This document shows, piece after piece, positions 34,741 to 41,948 of a stretch of DNA of 64,000 bases. The first letter of the stretch is position 1; every line of letters starts with the position of its first letter. Origin of the DNA: JACRCT01 sp049841135 (GTDB lineage Bacteria > Myxococcota > Myxococcia > Myxococcales > UBA5297); contig JASGHK010000002.1 of assembly GCA_049841135.1 (NCBI GenBank), forward strand, positions 1,054,001 through 1,118,000, read 5' to 3'. The position numbers and the translations under genes were made by a program. The notes under the pieces are model-generated. The model saw only the letters and a list, made by a program, of their open reading frames with translations. It made no database searches and was not told the origin of the DNA.

Positions 34741-35625
34741 ATGCTTCCCATCGAACTGTCGATTCCGCTTGGACAGGCGACCCCGGCCTGGCCGACCTAC
34801 GAGCCGCTGCAGATCAAGTATTTCAAGCGCCTGGCTCCGAACGGCGCCAACGGCCAGCTCGTCACGCACTCCAACCACGTCGGCACGCACCTGGACGGCG
34901 AGATCCACTTCTACACGCCGGGCAAGGACATCGCGTCCCTGCCGCTCGACTTCCTGATGAACGAGGGCGTCATCGTCGACCTGTCCGACGCCGCCGGCGA
35001 CTACGACGTCTACACCTCGAAGATGATCGAGGACCGCGTCGAGGTGAAGCAGGGCGACATCCTCATCATCCACACCGGCTACCACCACTACGGCTGGGAC
35101 CAGCCGACGGCGGACGAGATCCGCTACATGACCAAGCACCCCGGTCCGGACCGTGAGTTCGCCGCCTGGTGCAAGAAGAAGAAGATCCGCTGGATCGGCG
35201 TGGACTGCGGCAGCGCGGACCACCCGTTCAACACCGCCATCCGCGGCTGGATGCCCCGCCAGCTCAAGGAGTGCCAGGCGCACTTCCGCACCAAGTACGG
35301 GATGGAGCTGGAGGAGTTCTACGACGACAGCAAGTACCAGCTGATGCACATCGAGCTGTTCAACCACGGCATCATCCACGCCGAGTGCCTGGGCGGCGAC
35401 ATCGACCTGCTGCTGAACCAGCGCTGCACCCTGGGCTGCTTCCCCTGGCGCTTCGTCGAGGGCGAGAGCTGCATCAGCCGCATCGTGGCGTTCGTGGACG
35501 AGAAGCGGCACGCCAAGCTGATGGAGCAGAAGAAGAAGGCCAAGCTCACCAAGTTCGGCGACATCGCCGGCAGCAAGAACGAGTGGCTCCACGAGCTGGG
35601 CCGCAAGAACGCGAAGAAGAAGTAG
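34741..35625 (+). CDS. Cyclase-family (kynurenine-formamidase-like) amide hydrolase
   Basis: A 294-residue metal-dependent hydrolase of the cyclase family (PF04199). The metal motif H-V-G-T-H-L-D-G-E (family HxGTHxDxxxH) is present as HSNHVGTHLDGEIHFY, with a later WIGVDCGSADH segment and HAECLGGDID near the C-terminus. AAGGAG lies 7 nt before the ATG, 74 nt after the DUF1116 stop. Relatives open amide rings such as isatin or N-formylkynurenine. Here it could hydrolyse a ring product or amide feeding the carbamoyltransferase; that is inference. The very basic C-terminal tail (KKAKLTKF...KNAKKK) is unusual for the family. Confidence 0.88.
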   Translation: MLPIELSIPLGQATPAWPTYEPLQIKYFKRLAPNGANGQLVTHSNHVGTHLDGEIHFYTPGKDIASLPLDFLMNEGVIVDLSDAAGDYDVYTSKMIEDRVEVKQGDILIIHTGYHHYGWDQPTADEIRYMTKHPGPDREFAAWCKKKKIRWIGVDCGSADHPFNTAIRGWMPRQLKECQAHFRTKYGMELEEFYDDSKYQLMHIELFNHGIIHAECLGGDIDLLLNQRCTLGCFPWRFVEGESCISRIVAFVDEKRHAKLMEQKKKAKLTKFGDIAGSKNEWLHELGRKNAKKK

Positions 35626-35776
35626 CTCGTCTTTTCGACTGCCTCACCTCGACGGCCGCGACCTTCCGGGTCGCGGCCCTCGTCGCTTGGGCCCGAGATT
35701 CCCAACCCGTCGCCGCCATTGACTCGAGCTTGCCGATCGGGCCAGCGTAGCGCTGGCTCGCTCCTGGGAGGGTGGC

Positions 35777-37127
35777 ATGGCAACACACATCGTGTGGCGA
35801 AGGATCTCCGGCCGGATGTTCGGCCTCGCCTTGGCGCTGACCGCGGGCTGTTGGGCCGCCGGCTGCCGGACCTGCCCTTCGGGCCAGACGGACTGCGAAG
35901 GCACGTGCGTCGACGTCGCGAGCGATTCCGCGAACTGCGGCCAGTGCGGCGCCTCCTGCGCGGCGGGAGCCAGCTGTACGAGCAGCGTATGCACCTGCCC
36001 CCAGAGCGCGCCTACGCAGTGCGGAAGCCAGTGCGTCGACACCGACGTCGACGCCAAGCACTGCGGCCAGTGCCGGAAGGCGTGCCCGGCGGGGGCGGCC
36101 TGTGTCGGTGGCTCCTGCGCCTGCCCCGCAGCGACGCCCGATTCGTGCGGCACGGTGTGCACCGACCTGCGCATTGATGCGGCCAACTGCGGGCAGTGCG
36201 GGCACGCCTGCGGGCAGGGCACCTGCGTGCAGGGCGCCTGCTCCTGCGCCACCACGCCGGCGAGCGTCCAGCGCTGTCCCGGGGCCATCCCCGAGTGCGT
36301 GAACACCCAGACCGACGCCAAGCACTGCGGCGCCTGCGGCGATGCGTGCACGGGCGACAAGACCTGCCAGGGCGGCGCGTGCGCCTGCCCGCCGAAGGAG
36401 ACCGAGTGCTCCGACCACTGCGTGGATCTCTCCACCGATCTGGACCACTGCGGCAGCTGCACCGCGCGCTGCACGCGCCAGGGCGGCGATTGCCGGAAGC
36501 TCCGTCTGCGGCTGCTTCGCCCCGCTCCCCGATTTCTGTGCCGGCCCCAACGCCTGCGTCGACCTCGCGACCGACCTGAACTACTGCGGCAGCTGCACCA
36601 CGCCGTGCACCCGCCAGAACGGAACCTGCGTGGGCGGAAGCTGCACCTGCCCAGCGCAGAAGAAGGATTACTGCGCGGGCTTCAACCTCTGTACGGACCT
36701 GCAGACCGACCGCCAGCACTGCGGCACGTGCACGGTGAGTTGCGCCGGCCTCGAGGTCTGCAGGGAGGGGCTGTGCTGCGCTCCAGACGGGCAGGTCTGC
36801 GACGGCAAATGCTGCGCGGGGACCGCGTGCTGCCCGAACGGCTGCCAGACGGCTCACTCCAACGGCCTGGGCGGCACGTTCTACGACTGCCTCCCGCTCG
36901 GCACCCACACGACGGATAGCGCCCGCGCCGCCGCCGACGCCTGGAAGCCGGCGGCGAAGGCCGACCTGACGGGCGTCCCCTGCACCAACACGCTCTGCCT
37001 CGATCGCGCGGCGACCGACCAGTGCGGCCGTTGGTGCGACAACGGGAAGGTGACCGCCTCGGCCGTCGGCTCCACGGTGTGCCTGTGCCCGGAGATGAAT
37101 CCCGCCGTTCAGGGCACCTGGAACTGA
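35777..37127 (+). CDS. Cys-rich repeat lipoprotein (frameshifted)
   Basis: Reconstructed 449-residue surface protein with roughly nine repeats of about 38 residues: C-x6-C-V-D-x3-D-x3-C-G-x-C-x3-C-x5-C-x4-C-x-C-P. Signal region ends LTAGCWAAGC. The frame changes from 2 to 0 near 36493-36494. Removing one C of the CC pair joins ...RQGGDC to GSSVCGCFAPLPDFC and keeps the cysteine pattern in register, so an extra base call is likely. The C-terminal 90 residues form a different Cys-containing module (CCAGTACCPNGCQTAHSNGLGGTFYDC). It is a relative of the 26653-29025 protein by style, not sequence. Convergent with the next gene. Confidence 0.85.
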
Positions 37128-37134
37128 GCTGGGC

Positions 37135-38025
37135 CTACAGCGCCCCGAATCGCGTCAGCCGCAAGAGCACCGGGATCGCCCGCCCGTCGGTGACGAGGCC
37201 CATGTGGTCGAACTGCGAGTGGACGTAGAGCAGCTTCGCCAGCCGCTCGCGGCGCTGGAAGCGCGCTCCGGTCTCCGGGATGTTCTCCCGGTAGAGCGCC
37301 TCGGGAAGGTTGGTGAGGAAGTTGAGGCTGCGCTCCATGGTCTCGAATCCCACCACCACCATGCGGTGGCTCGCAGCCGGCGGCTTGACCTCCGCCTTCA
37401 GCCACGCCAGGAACATGTCCTCGGCGTTGTACAGGCCGTCGAGCAGGATGATCTGCTCCAGCCGCGGGCTGTTGAGCCAGGCGAGCAGGGTCCGGAACGC
37501 GCCGCTGTGGCCCATCGCCGACACCGGACCGGCCGGCACCTCGATCCCCGCCTGCTTCAGGACGGTCTCGAAGAGGAACTCCAGCGTCCCCCAGCGCACC
37601 GGGTCGTTGATGCCCACCGGCACCTCGGGCACCACGAACAGCGCGTTGCGCCGGCTCGCGCGAAACTGCTCCGCCAGCCGATGCAGCCGCCAGGCCTCGT
37701 CGACGTTGGTGTAGTAGCCGTGCAGGTAGACGAGCACGCCCGCAGTCTTGCCGTCGTACCCCGCCGGCTTCCAGACGTGGATGGGCCCGCGGTCAGTCGG
37801 CACCCGCCAGTGCGTGCCGCCCGCCACCAGGTCGCGGATGATCGCAGCCGGCTCCTCGGCGCCGCCTGCCGCTGGCGCAGCGGCTGGAGCCACCGGGTTG
37901 GCCGCGGGGACCGTCTGCGGCTTCGCTTCCGGATCGACCACGCCCTTGGCCGCGCCGCTCACCGACACCGCGGGCGCGTTGGCGCAGAGGGCAGCGGCGA
38001 GCAGGAGGGCGAGGCTCATCGTCAT
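37135..38025 (-). CDS. Secreted alpha/beta-hydrolase-like protein
   Basis: A 296-residue exported protein: signal peptide of about 19 residues, an Ala/Pro linker to residue 55, then a hydrolase-like fold. Visible are HVWKPAGYDGKTAGVLVYLHGYY (oxyanion HG), the nucleophile elbow AMGHSGAFRTLLAW (Ser in G-x-S-x-A rather than G-x-S-x-G) and a final HSQFDHMGLV with a candidate catalytic His. ATG 38025 is 10 nt after the stop of the upstream gene and has no ribosome site of its own, pointing to translational coupling with it. Substrate unknown. Confidence 0.82.
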   Translation of the reverse strand: MTMSLALLLAAALCANAPAVSVSGAAKGVVDPEAKPQTVPAANPVAPAAAPAAGGAEEPAAIIRDLVAGGTHWRVPTDRGPIHVWKPAGYDGKTAGVLVYLHGYYTNVDEAWRLHRLAEQFRASRRNALFVVPEVPVGINDPVRWGTLEFLFETVLKQAGIEVPAGPVSAMGHSGAFRTLLAWLNSPRLEQIILLDGLYNAEDMFLAWLKAEVKPPAASHRMVVVGFETMERSLNFLTNLPEALYRENIPETGARFQRRERLAKLLYVHSQFDHMGLVTDGRAIPVLLRLTRFGAL

Positions 38026-38035
38026 CGCGGAAGGG

Positions 38036-39277
38036 TCAGGGGGTGGGGGGATTGGCGGTCTTACGCGCGACGAACAGGTGCGCGCCCCCGCCGGCGCCGT
38101 CGATGTAGCCGTAGCGGAACGGTAACGGCCGCTTGGGCTGGGTCTTCCACTCCGTGCGGAAGGCCTTGTTGATGTCCTTGTTCGCCGGCAGGAACGACTC
38201 GCCGAAGCTGCCGTAGGTCTCCAGCTCGAACCCGGCCTTCCTGAGCAGAGCCGGCGGGACGCCGGTGCTGTCGGAGATCATCAGCTCCATGTGAGCGAGC
38301 AGGTAGTCACGGATCGTCGCGAAGTCATCCCTCCACAACAGATAGCTGGCCGCCTTGGTCATCGCCACGATGCGGCCCTTGGCCTCGAGGTACTTGAGCA
38401 GCTCCGGCGCCTTGGCGAAGCCCTCGTTGTGGAGGTTGGCCGCCAGGTGCCGGTGTACGCGGGTGGGGGCGTCGGGGCCGCTGCCCACCGCCTTGAAGAC
38501 GATCTCGCTGTTGGAGAAGGCGACCGACAGGTCCGGCGACTCCCACTTGCCGCGCAGCGTCTTGGCCTTGGTCTTCTCCAGCGCCGCGATCTCCTCCTCG
38601 GTCAGGTAGTGGAGCGAGCCGTCCTTCTCGAGCGTGAAGAAGCGCAAGGAGACCGGCTCGTAGCCGTGCTCGGCCAGAGCCACCAGGAAGAAGCCGATCT
38701 CGCCGGGGATGTCGCTGCCCTGCCCCTTCTGGAGGTTCTCGGTGGTGCTGTTGTCGGCCATCAGGAGGCCCCAGATGGTCGAGTTGAACAGGCGCAGGCT
38801 CTCCTTGAGCCGCGCCGGCTTGATGTCGTCCAGCCGCGTCGGGTCGCCCGCGTACTCGAGCGACATGGTCGTGATGTCGGTCGCGTCCGGGTAGGTCGTC
38901 AGCGCGGAGATGAGGTCGCCGCCGCCGAAGGGGTAGACGACGGTGGTGGGCAGGCTCGCCGGACGCAGCTTGGCGATGAAGTCCCGGGCCTGGCCGATCC
39001 ACTGCTCCTGGTACTTCTTCTTCTTCGGCGCCATCGCCTTGCAGTGCTCGGCGACGATCTTCGCGTCGAGGTGCGCCGGCAGCGCGTCGGTCCCTTCGCA
39101 GGCCACGGCGCGGTAGAGGAGCCGGGCCTCGGCGATGAAGTCCTTGCCGCCGGACTTCGCGGCCGCTGCCGGAGCGGGTGCTGGAGCCGGAGCGGCCGCC
39201 GGCTCCTCCGCCGCGTGGGCGAGGGTCGGGGCGAGCAGCAGGGAGCAGACAGGGGCAAGTCGAAGCAGGCGGTTCAT
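38036..39277 (-). CDS. Secreted protein of unknown function
   Basis: A 413-residue periplasmic protein: signal peptide MNRLLRLAPVCSLLLAPTLAHA, an Ala/Pro linker, and a compact domain of about 370 residues with LPTTVVYPFGGGDLISALTTYPDATDITTMSLE, HYLTEEEIAALE and a C-terminal RYGYIDGAGGGAHLFVARK. Two cysteines only. It is co-transcribed with the hydrolase-like gene downstream. A good promoter lies at 39334-39362. No family was recognised. ATG 39277 is the only start giving a signal peptide; the longer open frame to 40507 is a shadow of the P-loop gene. Confidence 0.85.
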   Translation of the reverse strand: MNRLLRLAPVCSLLLAPTLAHAAEEPAAAPAPAPAPAAAAKSGGKDFIAEARLLYRAVACEGTDALPAHLDAKIVAEHCKAMAPKKKKYQEQWIGQARDFIAKLRPASLPTTVVYPFGGGDLISALTTYPDATDITTMSLEYAGDPTRLDDIKPARLKESLRLFNSTIWGLLMADNSTTENLQKGQGSDIPGEIGFFLVALAEHGYEPVSLRFFTLEKDGSLHYLTEEEIAALEKTKAKTLRGKWESPDLSVAFSNSEIVFKAVGSGPDAPTRVHRHLAANLHNEGFAKAPELLKYLEAKGRIVAMTKAASYLLWRDDFATIRDYLLAHMELMISDSTGVPPALLRKAGFELETYGSFGESFLPANKDINKAFRTEWKTQPKRPLPFRYGYIDGAGGGAHLFVARKTANPPTP

Positions 39278-39333
39278 GGTCAGGCGCGGCCTTCCAGCGC
39301 TCTCGATTTCGGCTGCGGCGCAGGTTCGGGGCC

Positions 39334-39362
39334 AGTGTACTGACCGGCCCAGGGATTGCCAA
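39334..39362 (-). promoter_or_regulatory. Promoter of the 38036-39277 gene
   Basis: Reading the minus strand: TTGGCA (39362-39357), 17-nt spacer, TACACT (39339-39334). The transcript would start near 39327, about 50 nt before the ATG. It is one of the clearer sigma-70-like promoters in the window. Confidence 0.65.
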
Positions 39363-39427
39363 AACAGTGGACCGCTCGTGCGCAGGGCCGCTCTGCGGAC
39401 GTCGACGCAGCGCGGCAGGTCGTCCGA

Positions 39428-39457
39428 TTGCTGACGTCCCCTCCCCTCTCCTATAGT
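39428..39457 (+). promoter_or_regulatory. Promoter of the first P-loop gene
   Basis: TTGCTG (39428-39433), 18-nt spacer, TATAGT (39452-39457); 33 nt before the ATG at 39491. Confidence 0.65.
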
Positions 39458-39490
39458 CCGCGCCGACTGACTTGCCCCCCGAGCGGACGA

Positions 39491-40462
39491 ATGCCCAGGC
39501 CTCTCGAAGTGCTGCTGCTGGTCTCCCTCCCCGGCTCCGGGAAGTCCGAGATCCTCCGCTACCTGGGCTCGCTCCCGCCCGAGCAGGTGCGCGCCGACTT
39601 CGGCCTGGCGCCCATCGTCTCGCTCAACGACTACCCCTACGTCCACCTGATGCGCCGCATCAGCCAGGAGTCCCAGAAGCTGGGGCTGCAGGGGGTCTTC
39701 TTCGACGCGAACGAGCTGCCGATGAAGGAGCCCTACGACTGGGGCGTGCTCGTCGAGCTGCTCAACGAGGACTACGCGGACCTCACCGCCCGCCGCCGCT
39801 CGGTGCCCCCATCCGCCGCCGAGTGGCTGTTCGGCCGTCTCGATGCCGCGCGAGCGAAGGTAGGCGCCGGGCCGGCCCTCGAAACCCTTCCCGCCGAGCA
39901 GCGCACCAAGCTCGCGGCCGCGCTGGAGCCCGATGCCGCGTCGCTGGTGAAGGACCGCAACGACCGGATCGCCAACGCCCCGGCCGAGCGCACCGTGGTC
40001 TTCGAGTTCTCGCGCGGCGGCAAGGACGGATCGGCGATGCCGCTGCCGGCGCCGTTCGGCTACGGCTACTCGCTGGGCGTCTATGCCGACTCCATCCTCG
40101 GCAGGGCGTCGATCTTCTACGTCTGGGTGACCCCCGACGAGTCGCGGCGCCGCAACCGCCTGCGCGCCGGGCCGGCCAGCCTCTTCGCCCTGCACCAGGT
40201 GCCGCTGCCGGTGATGATGGTCGACTACGGCTGCGACGACATCGACCACCTTCTCAAGCACTCCGACCACCCGGACACCGTCAAGGTCGTCACCCGCGGC
40301 CGCACCTTCTACGTCCCCGCCGTCCGCCTGGACAACCGCAAGGACCGCACGACCTTCCTGCGTGGCCCGCGCGAGAGCTGGCCGGAGGCGGACACCAAGG
40401 GTCTGCACGCGGCGCTGGCCGAGGCCTTCGCCAAGCTCCACAAGGCCCAGGTCCGCCGCTGA
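39491..40462 (+). CDS. P-loop NTPase of unknown function (paralogue 1)
   Basis: A 323-residue cytoplasmic protein opening with the Walker A motif VSLPGSGKSEILRYL. Shared blocks with the next gene are LxxDYPYVHLMRxIS, GxFFDAxxxPMKxPxDWGxL, VVFEFSRGGKDGS, SIFYVWVTPDESRR, PVMMVDYGCDDIDHLLKHSDHPDTV and LDNRKDRTTFLRGPRESW. The early strand plus GKS and the late R-x-R pattern suggest a kinase- or GTPase-like nucleotide enzyme, not a known family. The two genes are about 50 percent alike and adjacent, so arose by tandem duplication. It has its own promoter. No neighbouring partner explains its role. Confidence 0.85.
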   Translation: MPRPLEVLLLVSLPGSGKSEILRYLGSLPPEQVRADFGLAPIVSLNDYPYVHLMRRISQESQKLGLQGVFFDANELPMKEPYDWGVLVELLNEDYADLTARRRSVPPSAAEWLFGRLDAARAKVGAGPALETLPAEQRTKLAAALEPDAASLVKDRNDRIANAPAERTVVFEFSRGGKDGSAMPLPAPFGYGYSLGVYADSILGRASIFYVWVTPDESRRRNRLRAGPASLFALHQVPLPVMMVDYGCDDIDHLLKHSDHPDTVKVVTRGRTFYVPAVRLDNRKDRTTFLRGPRESWPEADTKGLHAALAEAFAKLHKAQVRR

Positions 40463-40484
40463 GCCTGCCGGCGCCAGTCTGACC

Positions 40485-40565
40485 GCGGGCGGGACGCCCG
40501 CAACCACAGGGCTCTTCGCCCCCCTCAGTCCGATGGAGATGAGGCAGCACTCGCTGAACCCTTCG
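40485..40565. repeat. Half copy of GCGGGCGGG palindromic element
   Basis: The first 27 bp (40485-40511) match 62996-63022 exactly. Weaker similarity continues through ATGGAGA and GCAG to about 40565. The right-hand inverted arm of the full copy is absent. It occupies the gap between the two P-loop genes and ends where the second gene's promoter begins. Confidence 0.85.
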
Positions 40566-40590
40566 CGCTCGCTTAGCCGCCCGGTATAGT
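40562..40590 (+). promoter_or_regulatory. Promoter of the second P-loop gene
   Basis: TATAGT (40585-40590) matches the -10 of the first P-loop gene exactly. The -35, TTCGCG (17-nt spacer), is weak. It lies 68 nt before the ATG at 40658. Confidence 0.5.
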
Positions 40591-40657
40591 GCCCGGACGC
40601 TCGTCGCAGCGTGTGACCAAGGCAAGGCTACTTCCCAACCGAATCGGAGCATCGACC

Positions 40658-41653
40658 ATGTCTGAGACCCTCGACGTCCTCCTCCTCCTCGCGCTCCCCG
40701 CCTCCGGCAAATCCGAGGTCCGCAAGTACTTCGGCAGCCTGAGCCCCGAGAAGCTCAAGGGCGACTTCCAGATCGGCACCAACGCCCAGCTGGACGACTA
40801 CCCCTACGTGCACCTGATGCGGTCCATCTCCGAGGCGCTGGTGGAGATGAAGCAGGACGGCATCTTCTTCGACGCCGGCGACCAGCCGATGAAGCAGCCG
40901 CTCGACTGGGGCACGCTCATCCACATCATCAACGACGACTTCGAGGACCTCATCGCCTACCGCAAGATCGAGGCGAAGGACCCCGCGGAGTGGGCGCTCA
41001 TCCGCTTCGACGCCGCGCGCCAGAAGGTGGGCGCCCCGCCGGTGTTCTCGACGATGAACCCGGAGGTCAAGGCCAAGCTCAAGGAGAAGATCGCCAAGGA
41101 GTGCGCCGACCTGCTCAAGGGCAAGAACGCCGGCATCCCCGACACGCTCGAGGGCAAGACGGTGGTCATCGAGTTCGCCCGCGGCGGCAAGGACGGCTCG
41201 AAGTTCCCGCTGGCCGCCCCGTACGGCTACCAGTACGCCCTGGCCCAGATGTCGCCCGAGCTCTTGCGCCGCTCCTCCATCCTCTACGTCTGGGTGACGC
41301 CCGAGGAGTCGCGCCGCAAGAACATCGCGCGCGCCAACCCCACCAAGCAGGCCACGACCGGCACGCACCTGTCGCTGTTCCACGGCGTCCCGATGGCCGT
41401 GATGATGAACGAGTACGGCTGCGACGACATCGAGCACCTGATGAAGCAGTCGGACAAGCCCGACACCGTCCAGTTCAAGGCCCACGGCAAGACCTGGCGG
41501 CTCCCCATCGGCCGGTTCGACAACCGCCAGGACAAGACCACCTTCGCGCGCGAGCCGAAGGAGACCTGGAAGAAGGAAGACGTCGACGCCCTCGCCAAGG
41601 GCATGCAGGAAGCCTTCAACTCCATCATCAAGGCGCAGGCGAACCGCGCCTAG
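40658..41653 (+). CDS. P-loop NTPase of unknown function (paralogue 2)
   Basis: A 331-residue sister of the 39491-40462 protein. Walker A is LALPASGKSEVRKYF, with Ala in place of Gly before SGKS. The shared blocks DDYPYVHLMRSIS, GIFFDAGDQPMKQPLDWG, VVIEFARGGKDGSKFP, SILYVWVTPEESRRKN, GCDDIEHLMKQSDKPDTVQF and FDNRQDKTTFAREPKETW are all kept. That shows both copies are under selection. It carries a short insert (NPTKQATTGTHLSLF) absent from copy 1. A strong terminator follows at 41678. Function unknown; a soluble nucleotide-dependent kinase is one option. Confidence 0.88.
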   Translation: MSETLDVLLLLALPASGKSEVRKYFGSLSPEKLKGDFQIGTNAQLDDYPYVHLMRSISEALVEMKQDGIFFDAGDQPMKQPLDWGTLIHIINDDFEDLIAYRKIEAKDPAEWALIRFDAARQKVGAPPVFSTMNPEVKAKLKEKIAKECADLLKGKNAGIPDTLEGKTVVIEFARGGKDGSKFPLAAPYGYQYALAQMSPELLRRSSILYVWVTPEESRRKNIARANPTKQATTGTHLSLFHGVPMAVMMNEYGCDDIEHLMKQSDKPDTVQFKAHGKTWRLPIGRFDNRQDKTTFAREPKETWKKEDVDALAKGMQEAFNSIIKAQANRA

Positions 41654-41677
41654 TTCTGGCACGCGCCTGAGCATTCC

Positions 41678-41709
41678 GAAGCGCCCTCTCCCCATGGAGA
41701 GGGCGCTTC
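41678..41709 (+). terminator. Intrinsic terminator of the P-loop pair
   Basis: Perfect 14-bp stem (41678-41691 with 41696-41709), CCAT loop, then TTCATT; 25 nt after the stop. The rest of 41710-41948 shows no gene. Confidence 0.85.
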
Positions 41710-41948
41710 TTCATTCCAGCCAGGTTCCACATCAGGCAGCTTGCGTAAGGTATGTCAGTACTCATCAACATGGATGCACGGTTCGGGCCCTGGGGATGGC
41801 GTTGGCCGTGGCTCGCCGTCTTCGCGGCACACGTTTCGGGCGGCGCCTGGCCGCGACCTCGGTCGGCCGCGGCTACTCGAGCGTCGGCCACGCCGCCGGC
41901 GACTACCACGCGACGGTAACGCTCTCTCCGGCCCGATGAGCCGAGCGC

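Noticed and set aside
41694..41939. 81-codon frame between the P-loop pair and the class-V gene
   Set aside because: It overlaps the terminator, has no ribosome site and no typical composition.
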